The notes under the pieces were generated by a model. That model ran no database searches. It was not told the DNA's origin and saw only the letters and a program-made list of their open reading frames with translations. This document shows positions 9,734 to 19,678 of a stretch of DNA of 64,000 bases, one piece after another. Origin of the DNA: Bacteroidota bacterium (lineage in GTDB: Bacteria > Bacteroidota > Bacteroidia > 2-12-FULL-35-15); NCBI GenBank assembly GCA_003151815.1, contig PLYN01000060.1:58180-122179 (forward strand). Direction: 5' to 3'. Position 1 is the first letter of the stretch, and every line of letters starts with the position of its first letter. A program made the translations under genes and the position numbers.

Positions 9734-9817
9734 GGAATCAAAAGTAATAATTTGAAATTTGAAGATGTGCTAATTTGAGAATTGCGTGAATTTCATTTTC
9801 AAATTTTCAAATTGTGT

Positions 9818-10714
9818 TTACGGACTTGCTAATATTTTTTGATACTTAATACTATTGGTTGGATCTATTAAGTTTACTATACTCAGCATTTTTGTTTTCT
9901 CATCAGGAGTTGCACCTGAAAAAATATTAACCAGTTCATCCGCCTTTGCATTGAAAAATACCTGAACACTAAAAGACAATGGTTTAATTTCATGTATTTG
10001 TTTCAGTCCTGCTAAACTTTCCAAAATTGCTGCACGTCCGCCTAATTTATCAGTTGTCATTATGTCCAAACCTAAACGGTGGTATTTATACATAGCGTCT
10101 CTTAAAGGTATAAACGTTGCATCTAACATATTGTTAATTATCCAATAACGATTTTTAGTACCATCAAATTCCTTCCAACCAGCTTCATTTGAGCCTTGTG
10201 CATTGTTTACAACAGCGAGAGATTTTTGTAAATATGGAGTTCCTCCTTTTAATGAAAATGAATCGTAATCTAAACCAATAATCAGGTAAGCATAATATGC
10301 TAAAACTGATGTAAGATTCATGGTGTATGTGTTATCGGTAAAATCCAAAGCTTGGTTTTCCAAATAATTGAAATGGAAATCATTATCCATAAAATTCAAA
10401 AGTAAAGAGTTGTAAGATGCATTAAAAACTGGTCTTCTGGATTGTACCTCAATGGTAGCTATAAAATCATCAGCAGTATTCGTAGTTACATTTATTAAAA
10501 TAGTGCAATCGATTCGTTCATTATTTTTAAAAACATCGTTGGTCCATTTTCTATTGTTCATGAAATCAGTAATACTTGTTTTTAGTACATCAAAAACACG
10601 TTTGTTAGTTGCTTGAACCAATGGTGACACTACTTGTACCTGACAGTTTAATTCCTGAGAAATGGAAATATTAACGACACCTATAATAAATATGAAAATA
10701 AGTACCTGACGCAA
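9818..10714 (-). CDS. DUF4835 / PorD-like T9SS-associated protein
   Basis: QELNCQVQVVSPLVQATNKRVFDVLKTSITDFMNNRKWTNDVFKNNERIDCTILINV, typical of this Bacteroidota family; adjacent to coaBC. Confidence 0.8.
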   Translation of the reverse strand: MRQVLIFIFIIGVVNISISQELNCQVQVVSPLVQATNKRVFDVLKTSITDFMNNRKWTNDVFKNNERIDCTILINVTTNTADDFIATIEVQSRRPVFNASYNSLLLNFMDNDFHFNYLENQALDFTDNTYTMNLTSVLAYYAYLIIGLDYDSFSLKGGTPYLQKSLAVVNNAQGSNEAGWKEFDGTKNRYWIINNMLDATFIPLRDAMYKYHRLGLDIMTTDKLGGRAAILESLAGLKQIHEIKPLSFSVQVFFNAKADELVNIFSGATPDEKTKMLSIVNLIDPTNSIKYQKILASP

Positions 10715-10715
10715 T

Positions 10716-11918
10716 TTATTTAGATTTAAAATTTAGAATCATTTTTAGGATATCTTTTGCCACTTCAGACTTTTCTTTTAACTCAAATTTAGAAATTTTA
10801 TTGTATTTGTCGATAATGGTTATTTTGTTGGTATCTGTTTTGAAAGTAGCATTCTTATCGTTCAAAGAATTCAAAATAATCAGATCTAAATTTTTATTTT
10901 TTATTTTTATTTTTGCATTCTCAATTTCGTTCTCAGTTTCAAGCGCAAAGCCGATTAATATCTGATCTGATTTTTTTATTTTTCCTAATTCTGCAAGTGT
11001 GTCAATAGTAGGAACCAATTCAATAGACTTTGAAGCAGTTGTTTTTTTTATTTTTTGATTCGCCACTTTTGCCGGTTTAAAATCTGCCACTGCTGCTGAA
11101 AGTATTGCAATGTTATTTGATTTAAAAGATTTTAAAGATGCATTATATAATTCTTCGGCTGATGTTACATCAATACGATTAATGTTTTTATTAATTGTTG
11201 TTAAGCTGTTGGGACCACAAACTAATGTTACTTCCGCACCTTGATTTGCAAATTCTTCGGCAACAGCAAAGCCCATTTTGCCCGACGAATGATTTCCAAT
11301 AAAACGTACAGGATCTATTGCCTCATATGTGGGACCAGCGGTTACTAAAACTTTTTTACCCAAAAAAGGTAACCCTTCTGATAATGACTTCAATAAATAA
11401 TCAACAATTTCTTCAGGTTCAGCCATACGGCCTTCCCCGTTTAAACCGCTTGCTAATTCGCCTGTTCCAGGCTTAATAATTTTGTTTCCAAATGATTTTA
11501 GCCGTTCTAAATTGTTAATTGTTGATTTATGTTTATACATATCTAAATCCATTGCAGGTGCAATATAAACCTTAGAACGTGCAGATAAATAGATTGCAAG
11601 AAGAAGATTGTCGCACAATCCGTTTGCCATCTTTCCAATAGTATTAGCAGAAGCAGGGGCAATTATAATTGCATCGGCCCAAATTCCCAGTTCGACATGA
11701 TTATTCCATTTTCCTGTTTTATCTTTAACAAAATCAATCAGAATAGGATTTTTGGAAAGCGTTGAAAGCGTGAGAGGAGTAATAAATTCAAGAGAGGAAG
11801 GTGTCATTATTACTTTAACATTTGCTCCTTCTTTTACAAGTAAACGAATTAAAAATGCGGACTTGTAAGCAGCTATACTGCCTGTTACACCAACAATTAT
11901 ATTTTTATTGCGGAGCAT
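10716..11918 (-). CDS. coaBC: Bifunctional phosphopantothenoylcysteine decarboxylase/phosphopantothenate-cysteine ligase
   Basis: GVTGSIAAYKSAFLIRLL, PAMDLDMY, VTAGPTYEAIDPVRFIGNHSSGKMG. Confidence 0.97.
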   Translation of the reverse strand: MLRNKNIIVGVTGSIAAYKSAFLIRLLVKEGANVKVIMTPSSLEFITPLTLSTLSKNPILIDFVKDKTGKWNNHVELGIWADAIIIAPASANTIGKMANGLCDNLLLAIYLSARSKVYIAPAMDLDMYKHKSTINNLERLKSFGNKIIKPGTGELASGLNGEGRMAEPEEIVDYLLKSLSEGLPFLGKKVLVTAGPTYEAIDPVRFIGNHSSGKMGFAVAEEFANQGAEVTLVCGPNSLTTINKNINRIDVTSAEELYNASLKSFKSNNIAILSAAVADFKPAKVANQKIKKTTASKSIELVPTIDTLAELGKIKKSDQILIGFALETENEIENAKIKIKNKNLDLIILNSLNDKNATFKTDTNKITIIDKYNKISKFELKEKSEVAKDILKMILNFKSK

Positions 11919-11933
11919 AGCATGTAGTTAAAA

Positions 11934-12008
11934 AGTTTAAAATTCAAAATTTGAGAGTTTAGCATTAAATATAACTTTCAAACTTTGAACTTTCAAACTT
12001 TAAACTTA
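11934..12008. repeat. Inverted gtttaaa/tttaaac word repeat (family B)
   Basis: aaaagtttaaaattcaaaatttgagagttt versus aactttcaaactttgaactttcaaactttaaactt, ending on the rpoZ stop codon. Confidence 0.75.
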
Positions 12009-12332
12009 TTTATTTTCAGTAGTTGGATTACGATAATAAATTTTATCGTCAAAAAACTCCTGAATGGCAATTAATGAAGGTTTTGGCAAACGTTCATAAA
12101 ATCTGGAGATTTCAATTTGTTCACGATTTTCAAAAATTTCCTCTAAATTATCAGTTGTGGAAGCAAATTCTGCCAATTTATTGGTCAGCTCTTCCTTAAT
12201 TTCTCCGCTAATTTGATTGGCACGTTTAGAGATGATGGCAATACTTTCATAAATATTACCAGTTTTACCATCCAAATCTCTCAAATCACGAGTAGTTGTA
12301 GTTAAATCAGCTGTTGTTTTTTTGTAGTCCAT
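12006..12332 (-). CDS. rpoZ: DNA-directed RNA polymerase omega subunit, Bacteroidota type
   Basis: DLDGKTGNIYESIAIISKRANQISGEIKEELTNKLAEF; between coaBC and bamD. Confidence 0.85.
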   Translation of the reverse strand: MDYKKTTADLTTTTRDLRDLDGKTGNIYESIAIISKRANQISGEIKEELTNKLAEFASTTDNLEEIFENREQIEISRFYERLPKPSLIAIQEFFDDKIYYRNPTTENK

Positions 12333-12335
12333 TTT

Positions 12336-13220
12336 TTATGATGTTGGTTTGTTATATTTTTCTAAATTTTGTAAGGAACTGGAATAAATAATTTCTGCAT
12401 TTTTTAAATATTTGCTCTGAGGATACGTATCTATAAATTTAATATATGAATCCACCGCAGCTTTGAACCGTTCTTGTTTTTTTGATTCAACACTATTTAT
12501 GGCCAATAAATAATAAGATTTAATGGTTAAAAATTTTAGTTCTTCTTCGTGTTTTGTATCTGAAAAATCTTTTATATGATTCGCAAATGCAGCAATAGCA
12601 GATTTGTAATTATTCATGTTATAATACAGCATAGAACTTTCGTAAGATTTACGCTCCAACTTCGCTCTCAACTTGTCTAAAATTTCATTGCATTCAGCTA
12701 TCTTATCACTTTTAGGATACTGATTTGTAAAACGTTGAAATTCTTTAATTGCCAAATATGTATCAACTTGCTCAAGGCTATATTCAGGTGAATTTAAATA
12801 AAAACAATAAGCATTCATATAAGAACAAAATTCAACATGCTTGCTTGTTGGAAAATTTTTTACAAAACTGCGAAAATGATACCCAGCAAGAATATAATCT
12901 TCTAAATTATAGTTACAATATGCATAATAATAATGAACCTCTTCTGCTCTTGCTGTACCGCGATAAAGACTCATTAATTCTTCAAAAAGTGTAAGCGCTT
13001 TCGTGTAATCTTTCGTTTCGAAATAGTTGACAGCGGCATTGTATTTGGCATCAGCATCGCTGCTTTTAACAAGTTTGTTAAACTTGCCTATCGCATAATT
13101 ATTATGCTTGCCTTCTTTTATACTTTTTTCTGATTCATATACTTTTTTTTCACTATTACATGAAGCAAAAGTAATTAGCAAAATTAGTACAAATAATATA
13201 TTAATTATTTTTTTCTCCAT
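12336..13220 (-). CDS. bamD: Outer membrane protein assembly factor BamD
   Basis: Lipoprotein signal (FASCNS); YNAAVNYFETKDYTKALTLFEEL, YYAYCNYNLEDYILAGYHFRSFVKNFP; likely start is the internal M at 13220. Confidence 0.9.
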   Translation of the reverse strand: MEKKIINILFVLILLITFASCNSEKKVYESEKSIKEGKHNNYAIGKFNKLVKSSDADAKYNAAVNYFETKDYTKALTLFEELMSLYRGTARAEEVHYYYAYCNYNLEDYILAGYHFRSFVKNFPTSKHVEFCSYMNAYCFYLNSPEYSLEQVDTYLAIKEFQRFTNQYPKSDKIAECNEILDKLRAKLERKSYESSMLYYNMNNYKSAIAAFANHIKDFSDTKHEEELKFLTIKSYYLLAINSVESKKQERFKAAVDSYIKFIDTYPQSKYLKNAEIIYSSSLQNLEKYNKPTS

Positions 13221-13405
13221 AAAGCGGAAGCGAAGATACATTTTTTTTGTTGAAATACTCGTATATATTGTTTTTTTATGGTGAAGTCAGGAGGTTAAAA
13301 GGTTTAACTGTTTATTTTTAGTTAAAAAATCCTTTGAAAATATGCCATAAATAGATTAATTTCGCGATTGAAAAATCATTAAAAATAAGAGCAATTCCGA
13401 ATACT

Positions 13406-14650
13406 ATGAAAGATTTATTTGAAAAGATTAAAGCAAATCGCGGACCGATAGGAATTCATGCGAAAGAATCACACGGTTATTTTACTTTCCCTAAATTGGA
13501 AGGCGATATAGCCCCACGCATGATGTTTCGCGGTAAAGAACGTTTAAATTGGAGTTTAAATAATTATTTAGGTTTGGCAAATCATCCCGAAGTCAGGAAA
13601 GCTGATGCAGATGCCGCAGCCCAATTTGGTTTTGCTCTACCAATGGGAGCTCGTATGATGAGTGGAAATTCAAATTATCACGAACAATTAGAGGCTGAAC
13701 TATCTGAATTTGTTCAAAAACAAGATGCTATCCTTTGTAATTTTGGTTATCAGGCAATGGTTTCAGCCATCGATTGTTTAGTTGATCGTCATGATGTTAT
13801 TGTATACGATGCTGAATGTCACGCTTGTATTTTAGATGGTGTTCGTTTGCATATGGGGAAACGTTATGTTTTTAAACATAATGATATGGAAGATTGTGCA
13901 AAACAATTACAACGTGCAACAAAATTAGCGGAAGAACAAAATGGTTCCATTTTATTAATTACAGAAGGTGTGTTTGGTATGCGTGGCGACCAAGGTAAAT
14001 TGAAAGAAATTGTGGAGTTAAAGAAAAAATTTAATTTCCGTCTGTTTGTTGACGATGCACATGGCATTGGTACTATGGGCGCAACTGGCGGAGGAACAGG
14101 GCAGGAGCAAAGTTGCCAGAATGGAATAGATATTTATTTCGGCACATTTGCAAAATCGTTTGCCTTGATTGGTGGCTTTATTTCAAGTGATGAGCAAATT
14201 GTTGAATATTTACGTTATAACATGCGTTCTCAAATATTCGCAAAAGCATTACCTATGGCTATTGTATTAGGCGCTTTAAAGCGTTTGGAACTGATGCGCA
14301 AAAATCCTGAATTAAAAAATAAACTTTGGGAAATAACGCATGTTTTACAAAGCGGCCTAAAAACTGCGGGTTTTGAAATTGGTGAAACAAATTCTCCAGT
14401 TACTCCTGTTTATATGAATGGATCCATTCCGGAAGCTACCAATTTGATATTAGATCTACGTGAAAATTTCAATATTTTCTGTTCAATGGTAGTTTATCCA
14501 GTAGTTCCAAAAGGTATGATTATCCTGCGTTTAATACCTACAGCTGTGCATACAATTGAAGATGTAAATTATACGATTGATGCCTTTTCTAAAATTGTAA
14601 ACAAATTAAAAACCGGGCAATATATGTCAGATAAAATTGCAGCGTTTTAA
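13406..14650 (+). CDS. PLP-dependent aminotransferase family protein, serine palmitoyltransferase-like
   Basis: Alpha-oxoamine synthase fold: WSLNNYLGLANHPEV, MGARMMSGN, DDAHGIGTMGATGGG, TFAKSFALIGGF. Confidence 0.88.
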   Translation: MKDLFEKIKANRGPIGIHAKESHGYFTFPKLEGDIAPRMMFRGKERLNWSLNNYLGLANHPEVRKADADAAAQFGFALPMGARMMSGNSNYHEQLEAELSEFVQKQDAILCNFGYQAMVSAIDCLVDRHDVIVYDAECHACILDGVRLHMGKRYVFKHNDMEDCAKQLQRATKLAEEQNGSILLITEGVFGMRGDQGKLKEIVELKKKFNFRLFVDDAHGIGTMGATGGGTGQEQSCQNGIDIYFGTFAKSFALIGGFISSDEQIVEYLRYNMRSQIFAKALPMAIVLGALKRLELMRKNPELKNKLWEITHVLQSGLKTAGFEIGETNSPVTPVYMNGSIPEATNLILDLRENFNIFCSMVVYPVVPKGMIILRLIPTAVHTIEDVNYTIDAFSKIVNKLKTGQYMSDKIAAF

Positions 14651-14701
14651 TAACCTCACCCCCAGCCCCTCTCTTTGAAAAAGGAGAGGGTTAGAAAATT
14701 T

Positions 14702-14740
14702 AAAAAGCCATCTCTCAATAATGAAAGATGGCTTTTTTTT
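14702..14740. terminator. Bidirectional terminator between the SPT-like gene and the cold shock gene
   Basis: aaaaagccatct ctcaataatgaa agatggctttttttt between convergent genes. Confidence 0.85.
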
Positions 14741-14754
14741 AAAGAAAAATTCTA

Positions 14755-14943
14755 TTACGATTTCTTTACATTAACCGCATTTAAACCTTTTTTCCCTTCA
14801 GCAACTTCGAAAGTTACTGTGTCATTTTCTCTGATTTTGTCAGCTAAACCTGTTGCGTGAACAAAAAATTCTTGACCTTGATCGTCTTTAATAAAACCAA
14901 ATCCTTTTGATTCATTAAAAAATTTTACTGTGCCTGTTTTCAT
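14755..14943 (-). CDS. Cold shock domain protein
   Basis: MKTGTVKFFNESKGFGFIKDDQGQEFFVHATGL. Confidence 0.97.
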   Translation of the reverse strand: MKTGTVKFFNESKGFGFIKDDQGQEFFVHATGLADKIRENDTVTFEVAEGKKGLNAVNVKKS

Positions 14944-15086
14944 TGTAATCTAATTTTTGTTTTTAATAATTATTCTGCAAAAGTAAGAAAGCAATTTTTA
15001 AAAAACAAATAAATTTATTTTATATCGCTTTTTTATATGCTATTATCCTTGTTTTTGTTCCGTTGACCGAAAATAGAATACTTAAT

Positions 15087-15749
15087 TTAAGTTCTATTGC
15101 CAAAAATGGAACTTCCTACCCGAATTAGTGTACTACCATTTTTAATAGAAATGAGATAATCAGAACTCATACCCATGCTTAATGTCTCTAATTTTATGTT
15201 TGGCGTCTCCGAATGTTTATGCAAGTCGAAAAATTGTTTTAACGATTGGAATTCTCCCGCAATCTGTTCTTGGTTATCAGTATTGGTAGCCATTCCCATT
15301 AATCCGGTAATTTTAATATTTTTTAATTGTTTTAAAGTATCCGATCTTAAAAGATTTTTAGCTTCTGTAAAATCCAAACCAAATTTTGTTTCTTCTTTAG
15401 CGATGTAGATCTGCAATAAACAATTAATTACACGGTTGTTTTTTTTTGCTTGTTTATCTATTTCCTGCAAAAGTTTTAGACTGTCAACAGAATGTATGAG
15501 TGTAACAAAAGGTGCAATAAATTTTACTTTATTACTTTGCAAATGCCCGATCAAGTGCCATTCAATGTCTTTTGGTAATTGACCATATTTGTCAAGCATT
15601 TCCTGAACCTTGTTCTCCCCAAAAATATGATGCCCTGTTTCATATACATCCATTAATTTTTCAATGGGTTGTGTTTTAGTAACTACCACCAAAGTTACAT
15701 TTGAAGGGATTGAAGATTTTATTTTTATTATATTTTCTGAGATAGACAT
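15087..15749 (-). CDS. YggS family pyridoxal phosphate homeostasis protein
   Basis: LVVVTKTQPIEKL, FGENKVQEMLDKYGQLP, EWHLIGHLQSNKVK, GMSSDYLISIKNGSTLIRVGSSIFG. Confidence 0.96.
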   Translation of the reverse strand: MSISENIIKIKSSIPSNVTLVVVTKTQPIEKLMDVYETGHHIFGENKVQEMLDKYGQLPKDIEWHLIGHLQSNKVKFIAPFVTLIHSVDSLKLLQEIDKQAKKNNRVINCLLQIYIAKEETKFGLDFTEAKNLLRSDTLKQLKNIKITGLMGMATNTDNQEQIAGEFQSLKQFFDLHKHSETPNIKLETLSMGMSSDYLISIKNGSTLIRVGSSIFGNRT

Positions 15750-15750
15750 G

Positions 15751-15880
15751 TATTAGTTGTTAGTGTTTAGTTATTAGTTGTTAGCGAATGGGCAATAAAC
15801 AATGGACAGTAGACAATAGAAAATAAAAGGTAGACAATTAATAGATTTGGTAATAACCACTAAAAACTAACCACTAACAA
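15751..15880. repeat. Family A inverted repeat element (ttagttgttag arms, tagacaa core)
   Basis: tattagttgttagtgtttagttattagttgttag (15751-15784) versus taataaccactaaaaactaaccactaacaa (15851-15880), with ggacagtagacaatag...ggtagacaatta between. Confidence 0.85.
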
Positions 15881-17127
15881 TTCTCTTCCAAACTATATAC
15901 AACCATACCACTTCTCATCTTAGGCTCCACCCATGTAGTTTTGGGAGGCATTATTTTATTGCTGTCAGCAATGTATTTCATTTGTTTCATCGCTATCGGA
16001 TATAAACCAAAGCCTACTTTGAAATGAAAACTATCTACAAGATTTTTTAGTTCCGTCATGCCTTTTATGCCCGAAACAAAACAAATTCGTTTATCTTTTC
16101 TCAGATCATTAATATTTAAAATCGGAGAGAGAATATGCTCCGAAAGGATGGATGCATCAAGATCTTCGAGAGGCTTGTCACTATGAACAATTTCTTTTTT
16201 TGCATCAAGTGAGTACCATTTACCTTCTAGGTACATGCTGTAATTATATTTTTTTATCGGTTTATAAATCGCAGTTCCTTTTTCGGTGAGAATAAATTTT
16301 TCGGATATTTTGGAGATGAACTCGTTTACTGATAAATTATTCAGATCTTTTACAACCCTGTTGAAATCAAAAATTTTCAATTGTGTTTCAGGAAAAAATA
16401 TTCCCAAATAAAAGTTGAAAGGCTCTTTTCCAGAATAGTTTGGATTTTTATTTCTTCTCGATTTGCCAAGTAAAGCAGATGATGCGGAACGGTGGTGGCC
16501 ATCTGCAATATAGACTTGTTTTATTTTTGAGAATTGTTCGTAGATGTGAGAAATAATAATTTCATCACTCACTATCCATAATTTGTGATTTACTTTATCA
16601 TTGGTTGTAAAATTATATTCAGGTTCTGCTAATGTCAATTTTAATGTGATCTCATTAATTACTTCATCATTCGGGTAACTAAATAAAACAGGTTCGGCGT
16701 TAAATTCGCAAACATCTAAATAATGCTTTAACTTTTCTTCTCTTTCAGAAAGCGTTTGTTCATGAATTTTTATGGTTCCGTTAAAATAGTCGTCGATATT
16801 GCTACAGCCAATGATACCGGTATAAGTATTACCATCCTTATTTTGCTGGTAGATATAATAGCATTGTTTAGAATCCTGAATTAAAATTTTTTCTTTTATG
16901 AATTGATGAAACTTTTCTTTCGTTTTAAATAAACGTTCATCAGAGCCGGGTTTAGTTTTTTTATGGCCTTCAAAATCCGGATTTATAATATGTAAAAATG
17001 TAAATGGATTACTCGCTAATTCTATTTGTAATTCAGTTGCCGTGTAGTTATCAATGGAGCGTGAAGGTACCAAATGCGACTTATCATTTGATGGGCGGAT
17101 GCCCTTAAAGGGGATAATGGTTGCCAT
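15874..17127 (-). CDS. DUF1015 family protein
   Basis: MATIIPFKGIRPSNDKSHLVPSRSIDNY, YIADGHHRSASSALLGK. Confidence 0.9.
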   Translation of the reverse strand: MATIIPFKGIRPSNDKSHLVPSRSIDNYTATELQIELASNPFTFLHIINPDFEGHKKTKPGSDERLFKTKEKFHQFIKEKILIQDSKQCYYIYQQNKDGNTYTGIIGCSNIDDYFNGTIKIHEQTLSEREEKLKHYLDVCEFNAEPVLFSYPNDEVINEITLKLTLAEPEYNFTTNDKVNHKLWIVSDEIIISHIYEQFSKIKQVYIADGHHRSASSALLGKSRRNKNPNYSGKEPFNFYLGIFFPETQLKIFDFNRVVKDLNNLSVNEFISKISEKFILTEKGTAIYKPIKKYNYSMYLEGKWYSLDAKKEIVHSDKPLEDLDASILSEHILSPILNINDLRKDKRICFVSGIKGMTELKNLVDSFHFKVGFGLYPIAMKQMKYIADSNKIMPPKTTWVEPKMRSGMVVYSLEENC

Positions 17128-17188
17128 TTTTAGTTTGAGAATGGAGACGAGAATTTTTTCTCACCCCCATTCTCTTAACTATATATTA

Positions 17189-18142
17189 TTAACTAAGCTT
17201 TGCAATAATTAATTCTGCTAATTCAACACCAATACGCTCTTGAGCTTCTTCAGTAGCAGCCCCGATGTGTGGTGTTAATGATATTTTGGGATGTGATAAC
17301 AATTCTTTTTTAGGTGCAGGTTCGTTTTCAAATACATCTAGTGCAGCGTGTGCTACTTTCCCAGAATTTAATGCTTCGATCAAATCGTTTTCATCAATTA
17401 CTCCACCACGTGCAGCATTCACAATGAATACACCATCTTTCATTAAAGCAAATTCTTTTTTCGTAATCACTTTTCCTCCGGGAACGTGAAGCGTAATAAA
17501 GTCGCTTTCCGCTAATAATTTTTCAAGGGAAACAGTTTGTAACTTAATGGATATTTTATCTGGAACACCAAAAATTTCCAGATTAATTGTAGCTTCTTGT
17601 AGGAATGGATCGAAAGCTAAAACTTTCATACCACAACCTAGAGCAATTTTAGCAACGGCTTGTCCGATACGCCCAAAACCAATGATACCAATGGTTTTCC
17701 CTTTTAATTCAATTCCTTTAGCATATTTCTTTTTTAGGGCATCAAATTGCGTGTCTCCGCTAACAGGCATCTGACGATTGCTGTCGTATAAAAAACGTGC
17801 ACTGTTAAATAAATGCGCGAATACCAATTCACCTACCGAATGAGATGATGCTGCAGGAGTGTTTACCACTTCAATTCCTTTGCTTCTTGCATAATCCACA
17901 TCTATATTATCCATTCCAACACCACCGCGGCCAATTAATTTTAAACCCGGACAAGCATCGATAATATCTTTGCGGATCTTCGTTGCACTGCGAACGGTGA
18001 TACCAACATAATTTTGCTCATTGATAGCCTTAGCTACGTTTTCCTGAGCTACTTTTTCGGTAATTACAGTGAAGCCGGCTTTTTCAAGTAATGCTTTTCC
18101 AATTGGGTCAATGCCATCATTGGCTAATATTTTTTTGCTCAT
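17189..18142 (-). CDS. serA: D-3-phosphoglycerate dehydrogenase
   Basis: GVGMDNIDVDYARSKGIEVVNTPAASSHSVGEL, GKTIGIIGFGRIGQAVAKIA, NAARGGVIDENDL, SLTPHIGAAT. Confidence 0.92.
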   Translation of the reverse strand: MSKKILANDGIDPIGKALLEKAGFTVITEKVAQENVAKAINEQNYVGITVRSATKIRKDIIDACPGLKLIGRGGVGMDNIDVDYARSKGIEVVNTPAASSHSVGELVFAHLFNSARFLYDSNRQMPVSGDTQFDALKKKYAKGIELKGKTIGIIGFGRIGQAVAKIALGCGMKVLAFDPFLQEATINLEIFGVPDKISIKLQTVSLEKLLAESDFITLHVPGGKVITKKEFALMKDGVFIVNAARGGVIDENDLIEALNSGKVAHAALDVFENEPAPKKELLSHPKISLTPHIGAATEEAQERIGVELAELIIAKLS

Positions 18143-18174
18143 ACTTTTTTGTTTTTTTATGGATGATAATGTTA

Positions 18175-18210
18175 CATAAAAGGGACTCAGTTTTCACCGA
18201 ATCCCTTTTT
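18175..18210 (-). terminator. Intrinsic terminator of the rplT operon
   Basis: Minus strand GGGATTCGGT-GAAA-ACTGAGTCCC-TTTT: 10-bp stem with two G-U wobbles and a GAAA tetraloop. Confidence 0.85.
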
Positions 18211-18230
18211 ATAATGTTCTGATAATTATT

Positions 18231-18575
18231 CTATTTTACAGACTCAACTACCGCTTTGAAAGCGTCAGGATGGTTCATTGCCAAATCAGCTAATACCTTG
18301 CGGTTTAGATCTACATTTTTAGCGTGAACTTTACCCATGAATTGAGAGTAAGACATTCCGAATGGACGAACACCTGCGTTGATACGTTGGATCCAGATAG
18401 CGCGGAAATTGCGTTTCTTTTGTTTTCTATCGCGGTAAGCGTAAGTTAAACCTTTTTCAAGAACGTTTTTAGCAATTGTAATAACGTTTTTTCTTGCTCC
18501 CCAATAACCTTTTGTTTGTTTAAGGACTTTTTTTCTTCTGGCTCTTGAAGCCACCGAGTTAACCGATCTAGGCAT
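18231..18575 (-). CDS. rplT: 50S ribosomal protein L20
   Basis: [30 protein letters not shown]. Confidence 0.98.
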   Translation of the reverse strand: MPRSVNSVASRARRKKVLKQTKGYWGARKNVITIAKNVLEKGLTYAYRDRKQKKRNFRAIWIQRINAGVRPFGMSYSQFMGKVHAKNVDLNRKVLADLAMNHPDAFKAVVESVK

Positions 18576-18666
18576 GTTTTTTAGTTTTTTTTGGTTTCAG
18601 CGCTCTTACAGTTTAAAGAGTCTTAATACTGAGTACCTGGTTATTATTTTGTGAACTGTGTTTTTT

Positions 18667-18739
18667 TAGTTGTTAGTTATCAGTTATTAGTTGTTAGTTA
18701 TTTTTTACTTATCACTTACAACTAACCACTAATCACTAT
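18667..18739. repeat. Family A inverted repeat element between rpmI and rplT
   Basis: tagttgttagttatcagttattagttgttagtta versus acttacaactaaccactaatcactat. Confidence 0.85.
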
Positions 18740-18936
18740 TTTCCGATAGTCAACATTGCTTTTACTCTTGGCAAATCTGTAACATCTACTAATCCTGTTT
18801 GCGTTAAAGCACGTTTCGCTTTAGTAGTTTTTTTAGTTAGAATATGGCTTTTGAAAGCATGTTTTCTTTTAACTTTTCCTGTTCCGGTTAAAGAGAATCT
18901 CTTCTTAGCTCCGGAATGCGTTTTCATTTTAGGCAT
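18736..18936 (-). CDS. rpmI: 50S ribosomal protein L35
   Basis: [32 protein letters not shown]. Confidence 0.98.
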   Translation of the reverse strand: MPKMKTHSGAKKRFSLTGTGKVKRKHAFKSHILTKKTTKAKRALTQTGLVDVTDLPRVKAMLTIGK

Positions 18937-18974
18937 CTTCTTGTTTATTTATTAAATTGTATTTGTTTTTTCTT

Positions 18975-19053
18975 GTCTACTGTCTACTTATTTTATTCTT
19001 GTCTACTTTTTTATTTTCTTTTGTCTACTTTCCTGTCTGTTCTTTCCCCTCTT
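18975..19053. repeat. Degenerate direct repeats of (ct)tgtctac words between infC and rpmI
   Basis: cttgtctactgtctacttattttattcttgtctacttttttattttcttttgtctactttcctgtctg. Confidence 0.75.
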
Positions 19054-19069
19054 CGCTATTCCCTACTTA

Positions 19070-19678
19070 TTAATTCTTCTTCGGTGCAATTACCATTATC
19101 ATTTTTTTACCTTCTAAAAGAGGCATTTGCTCAGCCTTTCCGTATTCCTCTAACTCACTTACAAAACGTAACAATAAAATTTCGCCTTGTTCTTTAAATA
19201 AGATAGAACGACCTTTAAAAAATACAAAAGCTTTTACTTTACTACCTTCTTGCAAAAACTTTATAGCATGGTTTTTCTTAAAAGTAAAATCATGATCATC
19301 CGTTTGAGGGCCGAAACGAATTTCTTTAATAACTGTTTTTGCAGCCTTTGCTTTAAGTTCTTTTTGTTTTTTCTTTTGATCGTATAAAAACTTTTTGTAA
19401 TCAACAACTCTACAAACAGGTGGTTCAGCATTTGGTGAAATTTCAACCAAGTCTAATCCCAATCCTTTAGCTATTTCCAATGCTTTTTCAATTGGATAAA
19501 CACCAGGTTCGATTCCATCTGCAACAACACGAACTTCTTTGGCTCTGATGCGACCATTAATGTTGTGTAGATCTTCTTTTCTTCTTTGACCACCTTTGCC
19601 AAATCGGCGATCAACGGGTGGTGTACTTGCAGCCGGTTTTACAAATTTTCCGGCATTTGGGTTAAATGGAGCTGCTAT
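19070..19678 (-). CDS. infC: Translation initiation factor IF-3 (AUA start proposed)
   Basis: The track ORF starts internally (TTG at 19480). The frame extends upstream as [ATA][71 protein letters not shown]... behind AGGAGG (19687-19692); in-frame TAG just upstream. Confidence 0.92.
   Translation of the reverse strand: MAAPFNPNAGKFVKPAASTPPVDRRFGKGGQRRKEDLHNINGRIRAKEVRVVADGIEPGVYPIEKALEIAKGLGLDLVEISPNAEPPVCRVVDYKKFLYDQKKKQKELKAKAAKTVIKEIRFGPQTDDHDFTFKKNHAIKFLQEGSKVKAFVFFKGRSILFKEQGEILLLRFVSELEEYGKAEQMPLLEGKKMIMVIAPKKN

Noticed and set aside
19070-19480. infC as a 136-aa protein starting at TTG 19480
   Set aside because: Would lack the conserved IF-3 N-terminal segment, which is present in frame upstream.
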